Positions 1 through 9,769 of a stretch of 64,000 nt of DNA are shown here, one piece after another. Position 1 is the first letter of the stretch. Every line of letters starts with the position of its first letter. Below the pieces are notes generated by a model, which made no database searches, was not told the origin of the DNA, and saw nothing but the letters and a program-made list of their open reading frames with translations. The position numbers were made by a program, and so were the translations under genes. Source of the stretch: Trichlorobacter thiogenes (lineage in GTDB: Bacteria > Desulfobacterota > Desulfuromonadia > Geobacterales > Pseudopelobacteraceae). The DNA lies in the NCBI RefSeq assembly GCF_900167465.1, contig NZ_FUWR01000010.1, forward strand, positions 62,001 to 126,000, read 5' to 3'.

Positions 1-85
1 AGTTTAATTTTACATCTGTCAATAAATAGGAATGATAGTGAGTTATCGTTGTTTTGTAAGTGGCTTAATGAATGTTATACAAGTC

Positions 86-1351
86 TTATTTCAGTGCATT
101 GATATAGGCTCTGATTCCGTCAAGAATACCATCTGCAGTCAGGTCATGAAAGGACGGGTCTTTAAGATGAGCCTCTTCAGTGTTGTTGCTCAGGAATCCG
201 ACCTCAGTCAGGATACTGGGCATGCTGGCTCCTACCAGAACGTAGAAAGGTCCCTGTTTGACCCCCAGGTTTTTTGTGTCAGGGTACTTGGCTTTCGCGG
301 TTTTATAGATCGCCTTCTGGATCTCTTCTGCCAGGTGGGCCGAGTCGTTCAGCTTGTAATTTGCCATCAGGTCAAACAGGATCGCCTGCAGGGTGCTGAC
401 CTTTTCCAGGCTGGTGCCGTTTTCCTTGGCTGCCAGCTGGGCAACTTTTTCTGTTTTGGCCAGGTTCAGGTAGTAGGTCTCAATGCCGGCAGCATTACGG
501 TTGGGGGCGGCATTAGCATGAATTGAGACAAACAGGTCGGCGTTGACCTTGTTGGCAATGGCGGTCCGTTCTTCCAGTGGGATAAAGACATCGGTGGAGC
601 GGGTCATCACGACATCCAGCCCCAACTCTTCCTTCAGTTTCTCCCGCAGTTTCAGTCCTATGGACAGCACTACATCCTTTTCCTGCAGACCGCTGTGTCC
701 CACAGCACCGGGATCATGGCCGCCATGGCCTGGGTCTACTACAATTCGGCGGATCTTTGAGATAGCCGACGGTTTCTTTGCTGTTTTGGGAGGGCGATCA
801 GTTTTGGGTGTGGGAGTGGGGGCGCTAGGTGGTTCCTGTACGCGGTTAGTCAGGCTGCTTTCAAGTTGGCTGATTTCGGTGCGCCGTTCTCCGCGCACAT
901 CAATGATCAACCGGGCCGGGTCAGAGAGGGGGAAAATTTTGTAGTCGCGGATGTTGTCGGTATCCAGCACTACCCGCACCACACCCGGCTTGTATAGCCC
1001 TGCCCGCACACCTTTGAGCAGTCCGTCACCAATGGTAATGTCCCGTATACTGCTGCCCAGTCGGACATTGTGCAGGTCAATAACAATCCGTCCCGGTTTG
1101 CCGTTGCGCCCGGCAGTCTTGTCAAGCTCTCGACTTTCCCAGGTAACATCCCGCTCAAGGGCAATGGCAATCCTGGTGTAGTCAGGGTTTGACCAATGTT
1201 TCAGCTCAAGCACCTGGGCTTGAGGGGCTATTCTGTTTTCAGAAGTGGATTGTTTTCTGGCTGTTCTGGCGGCATGGACAGGAGGGGTGAACACAGCGAG
1301 AGTAAACAGTGCCAGCAGCAGGTATATAATCGATCTTAGTCTGATCATCAT
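86..1351 (-). CDS. amiC: N-acetylmuramoyl-L-alanine amidase with AMIN domain (AmiC type)
   Basis: Periplasmic zinc amidase that cuts the amide bond between muramic acid and the stem peptide, typically during daughter-cell separation. The 421-residue product has an N-terminal signal peptide (about residues 1-27, ending near VHA), an AMIN domain at about 45-155, a Pro/Thr/Lys-rich linker at about 172-200, and an Amidase_3 catalytic domain from about 201 to the end. Visible zinc/catalytic motifs are VDPGHGG (His209), SIHAN and TEVGFLSN. The start ATG overlaps the mutS stop by 4 bases (ATGA), so the two genes are translationally coupled. The family is clear; the exact name (AmiA/B/C) is by analogy to E. 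coli. Confidence 0.92.
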   Translation of the reverse strand: MMIRLRSIIYLLLALFTLAVFTPPVHAARTARKQSTSENRIAPQAQVLELKHWSNPDYTRIAIALERDVTWESRELDKTAGRNGKPGRIVIDLHNVRLGSSIRDITIGDGLLKGVRAGLYKPGVVRVVLDTDNIRDYKIFPLSDPARLIIDVRGERRTEISQLESSLTNRVQEPPSAPTPTPKTDRPPKTAKKPSAISKIRRIVVDPGHGGHDPGAVGHSGLQEKDVVLSIGLKLREKLKEELGLDVVMTRSTDVFIPLEERTAIANKVNADLFVSIHANAAPNRNAAGIETYYLNLAKTEKVAQLAAKENGTSLEKVSTLQAILFDLMANYKLNDSAHLAEEIQKAIYKTAKAKYPDTKNLGVKQGPFYVLVGASMPSILTEVGFLSNNTEEAHLKDPSFHDLTADGILDGIRAYINALK

Positions 1352-3993
1352 GCCATTTTCTTCAATTCATCAAGCAGATTCAATGCTTCCAACGGTGTCA
1401 TAACAGAAATATTCAGTTTTTTCAACCGTTCCCGCAGCAGGTCCCCCTGCTGTTCAAACAGGGTAAACTGGGCAGTCTCTTTTCTGGGTGGGGCGATGCT
1501 GCTCTTGGAGAGGCGGGGTGAGCCCTGTTCAAACTCCCCTTCTTCCAGTGTTTTGAGCACTTCTTTAGCCCGTTCTATGACGTCGCGGGGCATGCCTGCC
1601 AGGCGGGCCACCTGAATGCCGTAGGAGTGTGAGGCAGCACCGGGGATGATGGTGCGCAGGAAGATGACCTGATCGTTCCATTCTTTCACCGCCACGGTCA
1701 GGTTGGTGATCCGCTCCCGGGCGGCAGCCAGATCAGCCAGTTCATGGTAGTGGGTGGCAAACAGGGTGCGGGGGCGGCAGACCTGATCATCGTGCAGAAA
1801 TTCCGCCACGGCCCAGGCAATGGAGAGACCGTCAAAGGTGGAGGTTCCGCGGCCGATCTCATCCAGCACCACCAGGCTGCGGTTAGAGGCTGTGCGCAGG
1901 ATATGGGCGGTTTCCATCATCTCCACCATGAAAGTAGATTGTCCCTTGGCCAGGTTGTCACCAGCCCCGACCCGGGTGAAGATCCGGTCGGCGATGCCGA
2001 TGGTTGCAGCGGTGGCCGGGACAAATGAACCAGCCTGGGCCATCAGGGCGATCAGCGCCACCTGACGCATGTAGGTTGATTTACCGGCCATGTTGGGGCC
2101 GGTGATCATCAGGATCTGGTTGGCCTCGCCATCCAGCCGGGTGTCGTTAGGGACAAACCGCTCCCCCAGGTTCATCGCCTCCACCACCGGGTGACGGCCT
2201 TCAATGATCTCCAGGCAGTCGCTCTCATCCACAGTCGGCTTGCAGTAGCTGCGCTCCACCGCCACCGTGGCCAGGCTTGACAGTACATCCAGACTGGCGA
2301 CTGCCGCAGCAGTACGGCTGATCCGGGCTCCGGCAGCAGCCACGGTTTCCCGCACCTGCTGGAACAGGGTGTATTCCAGTTCACAGATCCGGTCTTCAGC
2401 CCCCAGTACTTTTTCCTCGTAGTTCTTCAGCTCTTCCGTAATGTAGCGCTCGCCGGTGGCAACGGTCTGGCGACGGATATAGTTGTCCGGGACATTGGCC
2501 AGATGGCTCTTGGTCACCTCAATGTAGTAGCCAAAGACCCGGTTATAGCGGATCTTGAGTGACGATATACCGGTCCGCTCCCGCTCCTGCGCCTCCAGCC
2601 TGGCGATGTAGCCTTTGCCTTCCCGGCTGATGGAGCGCAGCTCATCCAGCTCAGGGTTATAGCCATCAGCGATGATTCCCCCTTCACGCAGCGAAAACGG
2701 TGGAGTGGGAGAGATGGCGCTGTTAATCAGCTCTTGCAGATCAAGAAGTGGATCAAGCTGTTCCAGTAACCGGCAGAGCAGGGCTGATTCCACGCCAACC
2801 AGCGCATCCCGCAGCAGCGGTATCCGCTCCAGCGAATCATGCAGGGCGCGCAGGTCACGACCGCCCGCTCCGGCCATGCTGATCCTGGCATTCAGCCGTT
2901 CCAGATCATGCATCCCTTTCAGGCTGGCCACCAGTTGATCCCGCAGCAGCCCCTGTTCAACCAGTTCCTCAACCGCAGACAGGCGCTGGCGGATTGGATC
3001 AACCTGCACCAGCGGGTAGGAAAGCCACTGCTTGAGGGTTCGGGCCCCCATGGCAGTGGCGGTGCGATCCAGACAACCCAGCAGGGAACCTGCCTTCTTG
3101 TTGTCGGTCATGGTGGCGGTCAGTTCAAGGTTGCGGCGGGTGGCCGGATCAAGGGCCAGAAAATCATTTTTGCGGATAATGCTGATATCCCGCAGGTGGG
3201 GCAGGCTTGCGTGACGGTTTTCCTGTAGGTAGTACAGTACCATCCCAACCGCCAACAGGGCCAGCGGCAGGCTGTCTAGACCAAAGACATCCGGTGAGGC
3301 GATGCCGAAACGGTTGCAGATCAGGCCGGAGCAATAATCCTTATCCAGCACCCAGTCTGCCACGCTGGAGCGGGTCCGTTCGCCATGCAGCAGCCCCAGT
3401 TCTTCCGGCAGTTCCTTGCGCATCCCTTCTGCCAGCAGCAGTTCCCGTGGCCCGATTGCAGCCAGCATGGCAGCAGCGCCGGTCAGGCTGTCTTCTTCAG
3501 ATGCCTTGAATTCGCCGGTGGAGAGATCCAGCCAGGCGCAGCCCCAGCGTCCTTCCTGCTGGCAGAGCGCCAACAGATAGCTGTTCTCATCCGGGATCAG
3601 GCTTTCGCTCTCGGTCACCAGTGCCGGGGTCACCACCCGCACCACATCCCGCTTAACGATCCCCTTGGCCTGCTTGGGATCTTCCACCTGTTCACAGATC
3701 GCCACCCGGTGGCCTGCCTCAACCAACCGGGCAATATAGGGCTGGGCCGAGTGGAACGGCACTCCGCAAAACGGGATCTCGTCAGCGCTGTTTTTGTTGC
3801 GGGAGGTAAGGGTAATATCCAGGATGCGGGCTGCAATCAGGGCATCATCCAGAAACATCTCATAGAAATCACCCATCCTGAAGAACAGGATGCTCTCGGG
3901 ATAGCGGGCCTTGATCTCAAGATATTGCTTCATCATGGGTGTTTGAAGGGCTGAACTCATAGCGCTGTTTTGTAGCACATCGGCAGTTGCCAT
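1348..3993 (-). CDS. mutS: DNA mismatch repair protein MutS
   Basis: Mismatch-recognition ATPase of methyl-independent mismatch repair. The 881-residue length is normal for MutS. The N-terminal mismatch-binding domain carries the [10 protein letters not shown] segment, with the Phe and Glu that contact mispaired bases. The ATPase domain has Walker [10 protein letters not shown] near residue 630, followed by the [12 protein letters not shown] signature and FATHYHEL. No Shine-Dalgarno is obvious before this ATG or before an in-frame ATG 11 codons later (MSSALQTP), so the first dozen residues are uncertain. It is the first gene of a two-gene minus-strand unit with the amidase. Confidence 0.97.
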   Translation of the reverse strand: MATADVLQNSAMSSALQTPMMKQYLEIKARYPESILFFRMGDFYEMFLDDALIAARILDITLTSRNKNSADEIPFCGVPFHSAQPYIARLVEAGHRVAICEQVEDPKQAKGIVKRDVVRVVTPALVTESESLIPDENSYLLALCQQEGRWGCAWLDLSTGEFKASEEDSLTGAAAMLAAIGPRELLLAEGMRKELPEELGLLHGERTRSSVADWVLDKDYCSGLICNRFGIASPDVFGLDSLPLALLAVGMVLYYLQENRHASLPHLRDISIIRKNDFLALDPATRRNLELTATMTDNKKAGSLLGCLDRTATAMGARTLKQWLSYPLVQVDPIRQRLSAVEELVEQGLLRDQLVASLKGMHDLERLNARISMAGAGGRDLRALHDSLERIPLLRDALVGVESALLCRLLEQLDPLLDLQELINSAISPTPPFSLREGGIIADGYNPELDELRSISREGKGYIARLEAQERERTGISSLKIRYNRVFGYYIEVTKSHLANVPDNYIRRQTVATGERYITEELKNYEEKVLGAEDRICELEYTLFQQVRETVAAAGARISRTAAAVASLDVLSSLATVAVERSYCKPTVDESDCLEIIEGRHPVVEAMNLGERFVPNDTRLDGEANQILMITGPNMAGKSTYMRQVALIALMAQAGSFVPATAATIGIADRIFTRVGAGDNLAKGQSTFMVEMMETAHILRTASNRSLVVLDEIGRGTSTFDGLSIAWAVAEFLHDDQVCRPRTLFATHYHELADLAAARERITNLTVAVKEWNDQVIFLRTIIPGAASHSYGIQVARLAGMPRDVIERAKEVLKTLEEGEFEQGSPRLSKSSIAPPRKETAQFTLFEQQGDLLRERLKKLNISVMTPLEALNLLDELKKMA

Positions 3994-4056
3994 TGCAAGG
4001 AAGCGGGGCAGGGTGTATAGGGAATTAATTCAGATTTTGACAAGAAAGAAGCCTCA

Positions 4057-5172
4057 ATGAAACGTATCGCACTGCTCCTGTTCTGCTTTGCATTGCTGCT
4101 GTTTAATCTGGCCTGCAGTCCAGTCAAAGAGAAACCCAAAGCGAAACCGGCAATTCCGGTTAAGACCGCCCAGGCAGTGCAAAAAAACGTGCCGGTTCAG
4201 ATCAAGGGGATCGGCACGATTGAGGCATTCAGCACGGTGGCGATCAAGGCTCAGGTAACCGGGCAGATCAGCAGGATACAGGTTGCTGAGGGGAGTGATG
4301 TCAGGGAAGGGCAACTGTTGGTCAGTATTGATCCTGAGCCGTTTCTTGCTACGCTCAGACAGGCTGAGGCAACCCTGGCCAAGTCCCAGGCTCAGGCAAG
4401 GTTTGCGACAGATCAGGCCAGACGTTATGATGGTTTGGTCAAAGAAGGGATTGTTACCCATGACCAGTACGATCAGTTGCGGGCCAATGCCGAATCCCTG
4501 TCTGCAGCGGTTGCCGCAGACCGTGCAGCGGTTGCCAATGCCAAGATCCAGCTGGGCTACTGCTCTATCCGTTCACCCATCTCTGGCCGCACCGGCACAA
4601 TAGCCCTGCATGCCGGTAACCTGGTCAAGGCCAATGATCTGACCATTCTGACGGTTAATCAGATCAGCCCGATTAATGTCACCTTTAACCTGCCGGAGAA
4701 GCGACTGGCAGAGTTGAAACAGGCCATGGCAGGCGGGCAACTGAAGGTGGAGGCGATGATCCCCCAGAATCCGGGAGCTGCCGAAACCGGTTCCATCAGC
4801 TTTCTGGATAACGCGGTTAATCCGGCCACCGGCACCATCAAGCTGAAAGGGCTGTTTGCCAACAAGGCACGCAAGCTCTGGCCGGGCCAGTTTGCAGATC
4901 TGGTGCTTACCCTGGCCAGCCGCCAGAACGCGGTGGTGGTGCCGGCCTCGGCGGTCCAGAACGGTCAGCAGGGGGAGTATGTCTATGTCGTGACCAAGGA
5001 TCAAAAGGCTGAGCTGCGCCAGGTGGTGACTGCTCCGGCCACTGAGGGTGAGACCGTGATAGAAAAAGGGGTGGCCAGCGGTGAGACCGTGGTGATTGAC
5101 GGCCAGCTGCGTCTGACCCCCGGTGCAGTAGTTACCTCAGAGATTCCCCAGGTTGGCGGGAAGCAGAAGTGA
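4057..5172 (+). CDS. RND efflux periplasmic adaptor (membrane fusion protein), MdtA-like
   Basis: Adaptor that joins an RND inner-membrane pump to an outer-membrane channel. The 371-residue protein starts with a hydrophobic signal ending in NLAC-S, a probable lipoprotein cysteine. It then has a biotinyl-lipoyl half (PVQIKGIGTIEAF...KAQVTGQI), an alpha-helical hairpin at about 100-160 rich in Ala/Gln, the second lipoyl half (IRSPISGRTG) and a beta-barrel. It is immediately followed by the pump gene with a 4-base GTGA overlap. No outer-membrane factor gene is next to it, so the TolC-like partner must be elsewhere. The substrate cannot be told from sequence. Confidence 0.93.
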   Translation: MKRIALLLFCFALLLFNLACSPVKEKPKAKPAIPVKTAQAVQKNVPVQIKGIGTIEAFSTVAIKAQVTGQISRIQVAEGSDVREGQLLVSIDPEPFLATLRQAEATLAKSQAQARFATDQARRYDGLVKEGIVTHDQYDQLRANAESLSAAVAADRAAVANAKIQLGYCSIRSPISGRTGTIALHAGNLVKANDLTILTVNQISPINVTFNLPEKRLAELKQAMAGGQLKVEAMIPQNPGAAETGSISFLDNAVNPATGTIKLKGLFANKARKLWPGQFADLVLTLASRQNAVVVPASAVQNGQQGEYVYVVTKDQKAELRQVVTAPATEGETVIEKGVASGETVVIDGQLRLTPGAVVTSEIPQVGGKQK

Positions 5173-8100
5173 ATTTCGCTGATCCCTTTATCCGGCGCCC
5201 GATCATGACCTCGCTGGTCATGATTGCTATCCTGCTCTTTGGTCTGGTCTCCTACAATCAACTGCCGGTCAATGACCTGCCCAACGTGGATTTCCCCACC
5301 ATCCAGATCAATGCCAGCCTGTCCGGCGCCAACCCGGATACCATGGCCTCGGCCGTGGCCACCCCCCTTGAAAATCAGCTCTCCACCATCGCCGGGGTCG
5401 ATTCCATGACCTCCACCAGCGGTGTCGGTCAGACCCGGATCACCATCCAGTTCGGTCTGGATCGTGATATTGATGCTGCTGCCCAGGATGTGCAGGCAGC
5501 CATCTCCCAGGCGGTCCGCTTCCTGCCCAAAAACATGACCACGCCTCCCTGGTTCCGCAAGGTCAACCCGGCTGATCAGCCGGTGCTGTATCTGGCCCTC
5601 AGCTCACCAACCCTGCCGCTCTCCCGTATTGACGAGTACGCCCAGACCATGATCGCCCGCCGGGTCTCCACCATCAATGGTGTGGCCCAGGTCAATGTGT
5701 TTGGTGCCCAGAAGTATGCCGTGCGGGCCCTGCTTGATCCAAAACAGCTGGCCTCCCGCCAGATCGGTATTGATGAGGTGGCTTCTGCCATCAGCGCTGG
5801 CAACGTCAAACTACCCACCGGCACCCTGGATGGCACCCATCAGGCCTATACCATTGAGACCGATGCCCAGCTGATGCAGGCTGCGGCCTACCGTAAACTG
5901 GTGGTGGCCTACCGCGACGGGTCACCGGTCTATCTGGAGGAGCTGGGGCGGGTGACCGACAGTGTGGAAAACAACAAGGCCGCTGCCTGGTATAACAAGA
6001 ACCGGGGCATCATCCTGGCGGTCTATCGTCAGCCCGGTACCAACACCATTCAGGTGGTGGACAGCGTCAAAAAGCTGCTGCCCCAGTTTCGTGCCCAGAT
6101 CCCCGGCGCCGTGGGGATTGATCTGCTGTATGACCGATCCCTCACCATCCGGGAATCAATGCATGATGTGAAGTTTACCCTGGTGCTGACAATCGGGCTG
6201 GTGATCATGGTGATCTTCCTGTTCCTGCGCAACCTGCGGGCAACACTGATCCCCTCTCTAGCCCTGCCGCTTTCCATTGTCGCTACTTTCAGCGTGATGC
6301 AGATGTTCGGTTTCTCCCTCAACAACCTCTCCATGATGGCCCTGACCCTGGCGGTGGGCTATGTGGTGGATGATGCGATTGTAATGCTGGAGAACATTGT
6401 CCGCCATATGGAGCAGGGGGAGGATGCCCGTGAGGCGGCCTTCAAAGGATCAAAGGAGATCGGCTTTACCATCATCTCCATGACGGTCTCGCTGGTGGCG
6501 GTCTTTCTGCCGGTGCTGTTCATGGGCGGGATTCTGGGGCGTCTGCTGCATGAGTTTGCCATCACCATCAGCGCGGCCATTCTGGTTTCCTGCTTTGTTT
6601 CCCTCAGTCTGACCCCGATGCTCTGCAGCCGGTTCCTGAAACCTCACGTCCAATCGCACGGTCGTTTCTATCTGGCCATGGAACGTTTTTTTGACGCTCT
6701 ATTGCACGGGTACGAACGCTCACTGAAACTGGTGCTGCAGTATCGTCGCAGTACCATGGTGGTGACACTGCTGATCACGCTGCTGACGGTCTGGCTGTTC
6801 AAAGTGGTGCCGATGGGGTTCCTGCCATCGGAGGATACGGGAAGGATCAACATTGATACCGAGACCGCCCAGGGCAGCTCCTTTGAAGAGATGAAGCAGC
6901 ATCAGGAGGCGTTGGCCCGTATTCTGGCTGAAGATCCCAATGTTGACGGGTTTATGTCATCAGTCGGCGGTATCAGAAATATCAATAACGGTATGTTTTT
7001 TGTCCGGCTGAAACCCCGCAGCCAACGCAAGCTGACCGCTGATCAGGTGGTCCAGCAGTTGCGGCCCAAGCTGGCCAGGGTGCCCGGTATCCGTGCCTAT
7101 CCCAAGAACGTCCCCTCAATCCAGATCGGCGGCATGAGTTCCAAAAGCCTGTACCAGTTTACCCTGCAGGGGCAGGATACTGCTGAACTGTATCGCACCG
7201 CTGCCGGCTTTGAAGCAAAACTGCGTGATCTGCCGGAACTGCAGGATGTGACCAGCGACCTGCAGATCAGCAACCCCCAGATCAAGGTCTCGATCAACCG
7301 CGACAAGGTGGCTGCCCTGGGCTTAACCATGCTGCAGGTGGAGGATGCCCTGTCCTATGCCTATGGTAGTCGGCAGGTCTCTACCATCCTGGCCCCTGCT
7401 GATCAGTATCAGGTGATCATGGAGCTTGACCCCCGCTGGCAGGGTGATCCATCAGCCCTGCAACTGCTCTATATCCGTTCTGCAGCCGGGCAGTTGGTGC
7501 CTTTGGAGACGATCTCCTCCCTCTCGAAAGAGCTGGGTCCTCTGGCGGTTAACCACTCCGGCCAGCTGCCGTCGGTGACGATCTCCTTTAACCTGCGTCC
7601 CGGCATGGCCCTGGGTGATGCGGTCAAGCTGATCGAGGCCAAGGCAGAAAAAGAACTGCCCCCCACGGTCAGCACCAGCTTCCAGGGCACGGCCCAGGCG
7701 TTCAAGGACTCCTTCCGTGGCTTCTGGCTGCTACTGGCGTTGGCCATCTTTGTGATCTACCTGGTGCTGGGGGTGCTGTACGAAAGTTATATCCACCCGA
7801 TCACCATTCTGTCCGGTCTGCCTGCAGCCGGATTCGGTGCGTTGCTGACCCTGCTGCTGTTCAAGAGTGACCTGAACATCTACGGCTTTGTGGGGATCAT
7901 CATGCTGATCGGCATTGTCAAAAAGAACGCCATCATGATGATCGACTTTGCCCTTGAGGCAGAGCGGAAGCAGGGCAAGACACCGCTTGAGGCGATCTAC
8001 GAGGGGGCGATTGTCCGTTTTCGGCCGATCATGATGACCACCATGGCCGCCCTGATGGGAACCCTGCCGATCGCCCTGGGCTACGGCGCCGGTGGCGAAT

Positions 8101-8255
8101 CACGGCAACCGTTGGGGCTGGCAGTGGTGGGCGGTCTGCTCACCTCCCAGCTCCTGACCCTCTACATCACGCCGGTGGTCTACTATTACATGGATAGGCT
8201 GCTGAAACGGGTGCGACAGGGCAGGACACCGGCTGGGCTTATTGAACAGAACTAA
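5169..8255 (+). CDS. RND family efflux permease (AcrB/MdtB-like)
   Basis: Proton-driven inner-membrane efflux pump of 1028 residues, the full length for the HAE1 group. It begins with the cytoplasmic/TM1 signature ADPFIRRPIMTSLVMI. TM4 carries the paired aspartates for proton relay in VGYVVDDAIVMLENIVRH (about residue 400), and there is a second repeat with TM10-type residues (IGIVKKNAIMMIDFALEAER). The start codon is GTG at 5169, overlapping the stop of the adaptor gene, so the two are co-translated. Substrate unknown. A selenoprotein gene follows only 18 bases downstream and may be co-transcribed. Confidence 0.95.
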   Translation: MNFADPFIRRPIMTSLVMIAILLFGLVSYNQLPVNDLPNVDFPTIQINASLSGANPDTMASAVATPLENQLSTIAGVDSMTSTSGVGQTRITIQFGLDRDIDAAAQDVQAAISQAVRFLPKNMTTPPWFRKVNPADQPVLYLALSSPTLPLSRIDEYAQTMIARRVSTINGVAQVNVFGAQKYAVRALLDPKQLASRQIGIDEVASAISAGNVKLPTGTLDGTHQAYTIETDAQLMQAAAYRKLVVAYRDGSPVYLEELGRVTDSVENNKAAAWYNKNRGIILAVYRQPGTNTIQVVDSVKKLLPQFRAQIPGAVGIDLLYDRSLTIRESMHDVKFTLVLTIGLVIMVIFLFLRNLRATLIPSLALPLSIVATFSVMQMFGFSLNNLSMMALTLAVGYVVDDAIVMLENIVRHMEQGEDAREAAFKGSKEIGFTIISMTVSLVAVFLPVLFMGGILGRLLHEFAITISAAILVSCFVSLSLTPMLCSRFLKPHVQSHGRFYLAMERFFDALLHGYERSLKLVLQYRRSTMVVTLLITLLTVWLFKVVPMGFLPSEDTGRINIDTETAQGSSFEEMKQHQEALARILAEDPNVDGFMSSVGGIRNINNGMFFVRLKPRSQRKLTADQVVQQLRPKLARVPGIRAYPKNVPSIQIGGMSSKSLYQFTLQGQDTAELYRTAAGFEAKLRDLPELQDVTSDLQISNPQIKVSINRDKVAALGLTMLQVEDALSYAYGSRQVSTILAPADQYQVIMELDPRWQGDPSALQLLYIRSAAGQLVPLETISSLSKELGPLAVNHSGQLPSVTISFNLRPGMALGDAVKLIEAKAEKELPPTVSTSFQGTAQAFKDSFRGFWLLLALAIFVIYLVLGVLYESYIHPITILSGLPAAGFGALLTLLLFKSDLNIYGFVGIIMLIGIVKKNAIMMIDFALEAERKQGKTPLEAIYEGAIVRFRPIMMTTMAALMGTLPIALGYGAGGESRQPLGLAVVGGLLTSQLLTLYITPVVYYYMDRLLKRVRQGRTPAGLIEQN

Positions 8256-8273
8256 CCAGAGGAGGAATAACTG

Positions 8274-8504
8274 ATGAAGATTTTAATCCAGTACTGCGCA
8301 TCTTGAGGCCAGCAACAGATGGCGGCAGGTCTTGCCGCTGAACTTGAAAAAAACCTGGAAGATGTAATCGTTGAGATTGAGCGTGGTCCCAAGCAGAGTG
8401 AACTGGCGGTGCTGGTGGATGGCGAGCAGATCTTCTCCCGGCTGGAGCAGATGCGGTATCCGACGGTACCGGAGCTGATTGTGGCCTGCCGTAGCAGGCA
8501 GTAG
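8274..8504 (+). CDS. Selenoprotein W-like (Rdx family) protein, selenocysteine at an in-frame UGA
   Basis: Small thioredoxin-like redox protein of the SelW/SelT/Rdx type. From an ATG at 8274, eight bases after a strong AGAGGAGG ribosome site (8258-8265), the frame reads MKILIQYCAS, then UGA at 8304-8306, then GQQQMAAGLAAELEKN and on to TAG at 8502. This gives 76 residues with a C-x-x-U motif (Cys8, Sec11), matching the Rdx family active site, and the downstream residues fit the family (VLVDGEQIFSRL, YPTVPELI). A 6-bp hairpin with a GGTCT loop (8322-8338) lies 15 bases after the UGA, as in bacterial SECIS elements. Ordinary gene calling would report only a 61-residue stub starting at 8319. It sits 18 bases after the RND pump. 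The redox partner is unknown. Confidence 0.87.
8322..8338 (+). promoter_or_regulatory. Bacterial SECIS element for the SelW-like gene
   Basis: A perfect 6-bp stem (GCGGCA pairing with TGCCGC) closes a GGTCT loop. The loop begins 21 bases after the UGA at 8304-8306. The E. coli fdhF SECIS has the same GGUCU loop about 18 bases from its UGA (known from the literature). The hairpin lies in the coding region, as bacterial SECIS elements do. Confidence 0.85.
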
Positions 8505-8510
8505 GTACTG

Positions 8511-8548
8511 GGCTGTTCCGGACGCTGCATTGGTCTGGAACAGCCTTT
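8511..8548 (+). terminator. Probable terminator after the efflux/SelW-like unit
   Basis: A 9-bp inverted repeat (GGCTGTTCC at 8511-8519 with GGAACAGCC at 8537-8545) is followed by TTT. It starts seven bases after the stop of the SelW-like gene. The T-tract is short, so termination efficiency is uncertain. Confidence 0.55.
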
Positions 8549-8727
8549 AAACCCGGATATTCCATTAGGCGGCACAAAGCGCCTACACGAGCCCTACCGG
8601 ATGTTTTTCGGCATCTATCCGCCCGTTTTTCGCGCCAATAGACCCAGCTATTGGCTTGTCAAACGGACGAACATCTGCTCGCAAACCATCTCGGCAGCAT
8701 CTCGTGTCCCAATGGAAAATCCGGGTT
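8549..8727. repeat. About 180-bp nested palindromic element (MITE-like)
   Basis: The ends are inverted copies of about 24 bases (8549-8574 and 8704-8727; both read AACCCGGAT-TTCCATT-GG inward with few differences). Nested inside are GATGTT/AACATC (8600-8605 with 8670-8675), CCGTTT/AAACGG (8623-8628 with 8661-8666) and an 8-bp hairpin GCCAATAG/CTATTGGC (8634-8641 with 8648-8655). The whole element can fold back on itself. There is no convincing ORF. It may be a miniature inverted-repeat element or a structured RNA. No target-site duplication was identified. Confidence 0.6.
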
Positions 8728-8731
8728 ATTA

Positions 8732-8905
8732 CATTTTCCCCTAGTCCATCCCCTCTAACCTTCATTCATCCTGTCTGTGCGGATTCCCGCACAGGGAAAC
8801 ACCCCCATTCTGGAAAACCGCACTGATGTAATACCTTCCCAAACCATCCCTTGGTAAAAAGTTGCTGAATTTTAATGTGTTAGCATTAAATTTGGAAACG
8901 CTGTT
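8732..8905. other. Intergenic stretch with no recognised feature
   Basis: AT-rich sequence between the palindromic element and the sigma54-type promoter. I see no ORF with a ribosome site, no repeat and no strong hairpin here. It is the expected place for an upstream activator site of a sigma54 promoter, but I could not identify a convincing one. Confidence 0.5.
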
Positions 8906-8908
8906 ATT

Positions 8909-8924
8909 CGGCATACGCCTTGCT
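8909..8924 (+). promoter_or_regulatory. Candidate sigma54 (-24/-12) promoter
   Basis: The sequence CGGCATACGCCTTGCT has GG (8910-8911), ten bases, then GC (8922-8923), matching the sigma54 pattern TGGCAC-N5-TTGC well. It is about 80 bases before the TorD-like gene. A sigma54-dependent response regulator is encoded in the same cluster (13562-14902), which makes a functional link plausible. Confidence 0.6.
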
Positions 8925-9001
8925 ATTCAGACTGCAGTTAAAAGGTTTTGTTCAGCTGTAGTGCGGTTTAGTAGAACGACTTTATGTCTGGAGCGTTGCC
9001 T

Positions 9002-9673
9002 ATGACACCTTTTCCCCCATCAAGCTGTGCAGTGTCTGAACCGGTTTCCGGCATTCGGGAACTGCCGGTTCTTGAAAACGGTTTTCAACTGCTGGCATCG
9101 ATGTTCCGCTATCCCGATGAGCCAATCTGGCAGGCGCTTGCAGAGACGTTACCAGCAGCAGAGCTCTTCTCATCAAGTCTGCTTGGACGTCCACTGTCTC
9201 TGCCGCCTCGGCAATCGCTTGAACAGACCTATACAGCACTGTTTTGCACCAATCCTATCGGGTTGACGGCGTCTCCATATCTCTCCTGTTATCTGGAAGG
9301 TCCAGGGCGGATTGAAGGGGGCGGCAGACTGATGATCCAACAACTTCTGGCAGTGGAGGGTGGTGTTGCCGATCCGGCGATGAAGGAACCGGAAGACCAT
9401 CTAGCCACTGTGCTGGAACTTGCAGGTGTGTTGTGTCGCAAAGCCCACGGGGATGATCCTGCAGAGGCTGCCGATGGTCGTATTCGCCTGCTGCAACTGA
9501 CCGATACCATGCTGATTATGTTACCCCCTTTTCAGTCTGCTATTACGACTGCCGACTTCAGTTGCGTCGATTTCTATGTTGATGCCGTTACGCTCAGTCT
9601 TTGTCTGACCGTACTCTGTCGGGAACAGATACTTTTGGGGCAGCCAGAATGTGATGTAGATCTCGCACGGTAA
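9002..9673 (+). CDS. TorD/DmsD-family redox enzyme maturation chaperone
   Basis: All-helical cytoplasmic chaperone of the TorD family (223 residues from this start). These proteins bind Tat signal peptides and help load cofactors into molybdoenzymes. Family motifs seen are LFCTNPIGLTASPYLS, in the place of the usual xxSPYESV region, and EPEDHLATVLELAGVL, matching the conserved EPEDHLA helix. I chose ATG 9002 because GGAG at 8990-8993 precedes it by 8 bases, whereas the ATG at 8984 has no ribosome site. It is the first gene after the candidate sigma54 promoter, followed by a Tat-exported cytochrome and a cytochrome b rather than by a molybdoenzyme. Its client is therefore unclear. Confidence 0.8.
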   Translation: MTPFPPSSCAVSEPVSGIRELPVLENGFQLLASMFRYPDEPIWQALAETLPAAELFSSSLLGRPLSLPPRQSLEQTYTALFCTNPIGLTASPYLSCYLEGPGRIEGGGRLMIQQLLAVEGGVADPAMKEPEDHLATVLELAGVLCRKAHGDDPAEAADGRIRLLQLTDTMLIMLPPFQSAITTADFSCVDFYVDAVTLSLCLTVLCREQILLGQPECDVDLAR

Positions 9674-9769
9674 CCTGTTGAAGCTTTCCGCTGTAAGCAC
9701 GGATAGCAAGGCTTCTAAGTATCAAATGCCCTTGGGTATATCTCACAAATTGAAAAACAGGAGGAACAA

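Noticed and set aside
8319-8504. Conventional 61-residue ORF starting at an internal ATG
   Set aside because: It lacks a ribosome site and loses the C-x-x-U active site; the upstream ATG with AGAGGAGG and the SECIS hairpin explain the locus better.
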